Assembly: GCA_963748105.1 (NCBI GenBank)
Contig: CAVVHP010000010.1
Location: 1-64,000, forward strand
Length of the DNA: 64,000 nucleotides
DNA from: JAKAGZ01 sp963748105
GTDB lineage: Bacteria; Bacteroidota; Ignavibacteria; Ignavibacteriales; Ignavibacteriaceae
Direction of reading: 5' to 3'
Position 1 is the first letter of the stretch; every line of letters begins with the position of its first letter. Below are positions 63,001 to 64,000 of the stretch, piece by piece. Both the position numbers and the translations under genes were made by a program. Under the pieces are notes generated by a model. That model was not told the origin of the DNA. It searched no databases and saw only the letters and a program-made list of their open reading frames with translations.

Positions 63001-64000
63001 AATTCGCCAGATATTTATGTATTATAAGTTATTTAAAGAATGGGAATCGCTTGTCAACTATGCTGACAAAGTAAGAATTGAAATGCTGTACGGTTTTAGA
63101 AAATGGCTAGGAACAAATCCAAGCGTTGCGGTAGATGTGGAAACCGGTGATGAATATCGATGGTCAGACGTGATAACAATGGAAGAAGGAGTCGACAAAC
63201 AGGATAAAAAAAGAGTTATAAAAGTAATTACAGAAACTTCATTGATAAGAGAAGCAATATTTCTTTTTTCAGATGCCACACTTGTGGGATTAAATAACAT
63301 ACTTCCCGGTGGTTTGTGGATAAGTCATTTGGGTACTCAGCACGAAAAATCCGTTTATAGAATAACAATTCAAACAAGATTCCAGGGGGCATTTGACATA
63401 GTAATAAATCTTAATAAAAATCTGCCAGCAGAAAGCGTAAGAGAAGAGATAAATTGGCTGGTTCTTGCTGGCTCTAAAATAGCCGGACAAAAGTTAGTTG
63501 AAGATTTTGGCGGTTATTGGGAAGAATATGATTTATGGACAGAGGAATTTGTACCCGGTGAAACGGTTGCAAAATTCCTGCAAAGAGAATCGCGAAGAAA
63601 AGATGAAGCAACTCAAAAAAGATTATTCTACTTATGGCCTTATTTCGTTTGGAGCGCCGCAACATCATACATGAATTTCTGGAAACTTACAGGTTACAAA
63701 CTTGAACTTGCAGACCCTCTCCCTACAAACATAATTATTCCGACTCACGATTATCAAACAGGAACGAGGCTTGTTTCAATTTCAGAAAGAGTAAAATCAA
63801 ATTCGCCGCAGACGTTCTTTTCTAATTTTTACAAATATTTCATAAAAGCTACAGAAGAGAGCTACCCTTTCCTGAAGAAACTTTCTATCTGGAATTATGT
63901 TTTCTCCGGCGTAATTGATTCTGATGAAGAGGGACCCGGACTTGAACTCTTAAGAAAATTTAAGTCAGAACTTGAAACAACTTCTGTTTTTGAAGAAGAG
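60046..64000 (+). CDS. Acyl-CoA synthetase-like AMP-forming enzyme with giant C-terminal extension, runs off window
   Basis: At least 1,318 codons, open at base 64,000. Residues 1-150 are an unrecognised helical region. The adenylating domain (about 160-690) starts VNNYSDKTLFSLLNRTVE and has the signature YTSGTTGDPKGIMFSQTNI, GFGMTEATGG, LPTGDI and DRKKEIYKNIKGETIAPQKIE, as in long-chain fatty acyl-CoA synthetases. About 630 further residues follow. They are helical in the first part; the last 250 show EEFVPGETVAKFL and PTNIIIPTHD, which faintly resemble a kinase hinge and metal loop without a clear DFG. An indel (extra A in an AAAA run near 60,643) splits the N-terminal region from the rest. 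ATG 60,046 is preferred over upstream TTG. Normal family length is about 600, so the extension is exceptional. Confidence 0.8.

Overview
The window is a mosaic of two unrelated genomes, most likely an assembly chimera from a metagenome. Bases 1-634 and about 51,490-64,000 are AT-rich. They carry a B12-binding radical SAM protein, a SprA/Sov-type gliding and type IX secretion translocon, a DUF985 cupin, a eukaryotic-type citrate synthase and a very long acyl-CoA synthetase. This set and base composition suggest the Bacteroidota/Ignavibacteriota/Chlorobi side of the tree. Bases about 970-51,490 are GC-rich and look like an actinobacterial chromosome, probably Acidimicrobiia-like: Thr-rich surface linkers, SLH domains of the GCNPP...CP...VTRGQMAAFL type, a PASTA penicillin-binding protein, propionyl-CoA carboxylase with methylmalonyl-CoA mutase, and the lipB-lipA pair. 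The left boundary is a 9-copy 32-bp tandem repeat array (635-926). The right boundary cuts through sprA and a beta-helix gene.

Most genes of the GC-rich part are broken by single-base indels: the protein continues in another frame with conserved motifs on both sides. In-frame stops and decayed motifs are absent, so these look like sequencing errors and I annotate each as one gene. A few genes are uninterrupted (PduO-type adenosyltransferase, birA, one ABC exporter, two flippases, two GT2 enzymes).

Layout. 970-6,457 (+): lipoate and central metabolism (E2 acyltransferase, lipB, lipA, M24 peptidase, transketolase). 6,472-8,256: a small HTH regulator and membrane protein operon with a palindromic operator, then a further membrane protein. 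8,267-11,271 (+): cobalamin adenosyltransferase, leucyl aminopeptidase, then a structured leader and a CAP-domain exoprotein. 11,270-16,080 (-): a rhodanese-ThiF protein and a heterodimeric ABC exporter in one operon. 16,123-24,213: sirtuin, lytic transglycosylase, hydrolase, VOC protein, small orphan gene, homodimeric ABC exporter, PASTA PBP. 24,297-29,997: methylmalonyl-CoA mutase, the two propionyl-CoA carboxylase subunits and biotin ligase.

30,036-51,490 is a surface-glycan region. A minus-strand block holds Wzz/tyrosine kinase, O-antigen ligase, flippase 1 and a Thr-rich membrane protein. A divergent plus-strand block holds a sugar-nucleotide epimerase and two SLH-anchored exoproteins, one of them a PIG-L deacetylase. 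It meets, at a strong hairpin terminator (42,681-42,715), a second minus-strand operon: beta-helix protein, GT1, GMC oxidoreductase, flippase 3, GT2, flippase 2, GT2. Three paralogous flippases in one region, together with SLH-anchored glycan-active proteins, is the most unusual biology here. In the AT-rich part the most unusual gene is the acyl-CoA synthetase, whose roughly 630-residue C-terminal extension I do not recognise.
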